From Otis tarda (taxonomy: Eukaryota > Chordata > Aves > Otidiformes > Otididae), in assembly GCA_026413225.1 (NCBI GenBank), contig CM048554.1:52597463-52661462 (forward strand): DNA of 64,000 nt. The letters are read 5' to 3'. Below the pieces are notes generated by a model, which had not been told where the DNA came from, ran no database searches, and saw only the letters and a program-made list of their open reading frames with translations. The position numbers and the translations under genes are program-made. This document shows positions 63,851 through 64,000 of the stretch, in pieces (the stretch's first letter is position 1; each line of letters opens with the position of its first letter).

Positions 63851-64000
63851 CACAATCTCTGAAAGAATGATGTTCTCCTTGCATGTCCATTTTTTATTTC
63901 TCTCGAGGTAGACTCAGTCCTCCTCCCTAAGATACATCAGCCAACACCCCTGCATTTACTTTCTGAAGTACAGAATGGAAGTATATCAAGGCTCCTGAAA

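Larger units (their letters stand above)
54334..64000. other. Non-coding stretch, no gene recognised
   Basis: No exon with a known domain, CR1 or LTR is recognised. Visible items are a five-unit AATA microsatellite (55292-55311), A-tracts near 58242-58258 and 63235-63265, and a perfect 10-bp-stem hairpin (63826-63850). The longest frames are 151 (55022-55477, minus), 147 (54891-55334, minus) and 129 codons (58233-58622, minus). They are hydrophobic, low in motif content and not family-like. Confidence 0.5.

Noticed and set aside
1-64000. Several hundred short open frames on both strands
   Set aside because: Nearly all are under 110 codons, overlap one another on both strands, and lack domains, splice context or codon bias. 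They are what random frames in bird DNA give.
1-64000. tRNA, rRNA or spliceosomal RNA genes
   Set aside because: I looked for A/B-box pairs with a cloverleaf and for conserved snRNA or rRNA words and found none. A covariance-model scan would be decisive.

Overview
The window reads as non-coding nuclear DNA of a bird. The main evidence is at least four CR1-type LINE fragments with the avian 3' end (an ATTCTATG-like 8-bp tail after a conserved hairpin-forming 3' end), an older diverged CR1, and three copies of one endogenous retroviral LTR family. I recall that LTR as common in bird genomes outside the chicken group, but this is memory, not a search. Base composition is mildly AT-rich, open reading frames are short (most under 100 codons), and there is no operon structure, ribosome-binding site, or bacterial or phage signal. 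The species cannot be named from the sequence.

Layout. 1-9174: no gene recognised; only microsatellites and homopolymers. 9175-9294: short CR1 3' fragment. 9295-23350: no gene recognised; a few homopolymers, weak ancient repeat motifs and a possible conserved non-coding block near 18.8 kb. 23351-24000: CR1 fragment with reverse-transcriptase C-terminal remnants, minus strand. 27544-29180: longer CR1, minus strand, with an internal deletion. 31740-32180: an old, highly diverged CR1, minus strand. 34018-34475: solo LTR, minus strand, with an imperfect 5-bp target duplication. 38168-38385: CR1 3' end, plus strand. 46.16-46.42 kb: AT-motif-rich block that may be a conserved enhancer, followed by an AT-rich island at 46.95-47.06 kb. 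51.4-54.3 kb: the only gene-derived segment, described next. 54334-64000: no gene recognised.

The most informative locus is 51733-52525, minus strand. It is a broken, intron-bearing copy of a RhoGAP domain most like the TAGAP/ARHGAP20 group. Three exon-like blocks cover most of a RhoGAP domain. It carries at least four independent defects: a frameshifting deletion just before the arginine-finger motif, Arg-finger replacement by Cys, a lost splice donor, and a 26-bp tandem duplication that shifts the frame into an early stop. It lies between a CR1 tail (51401-51495) and an LTR (about 52607-53149, plus strand). A second LTR of the same family follows in inverted orientation (53699-54333, minus strand).

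I found no convincing intact protein-coding gene, RNA gene, CRISPR array or novel system. The genes here do not work together in a pathway; the window is a record of repeat insertion and decay plus one dead gene copy.
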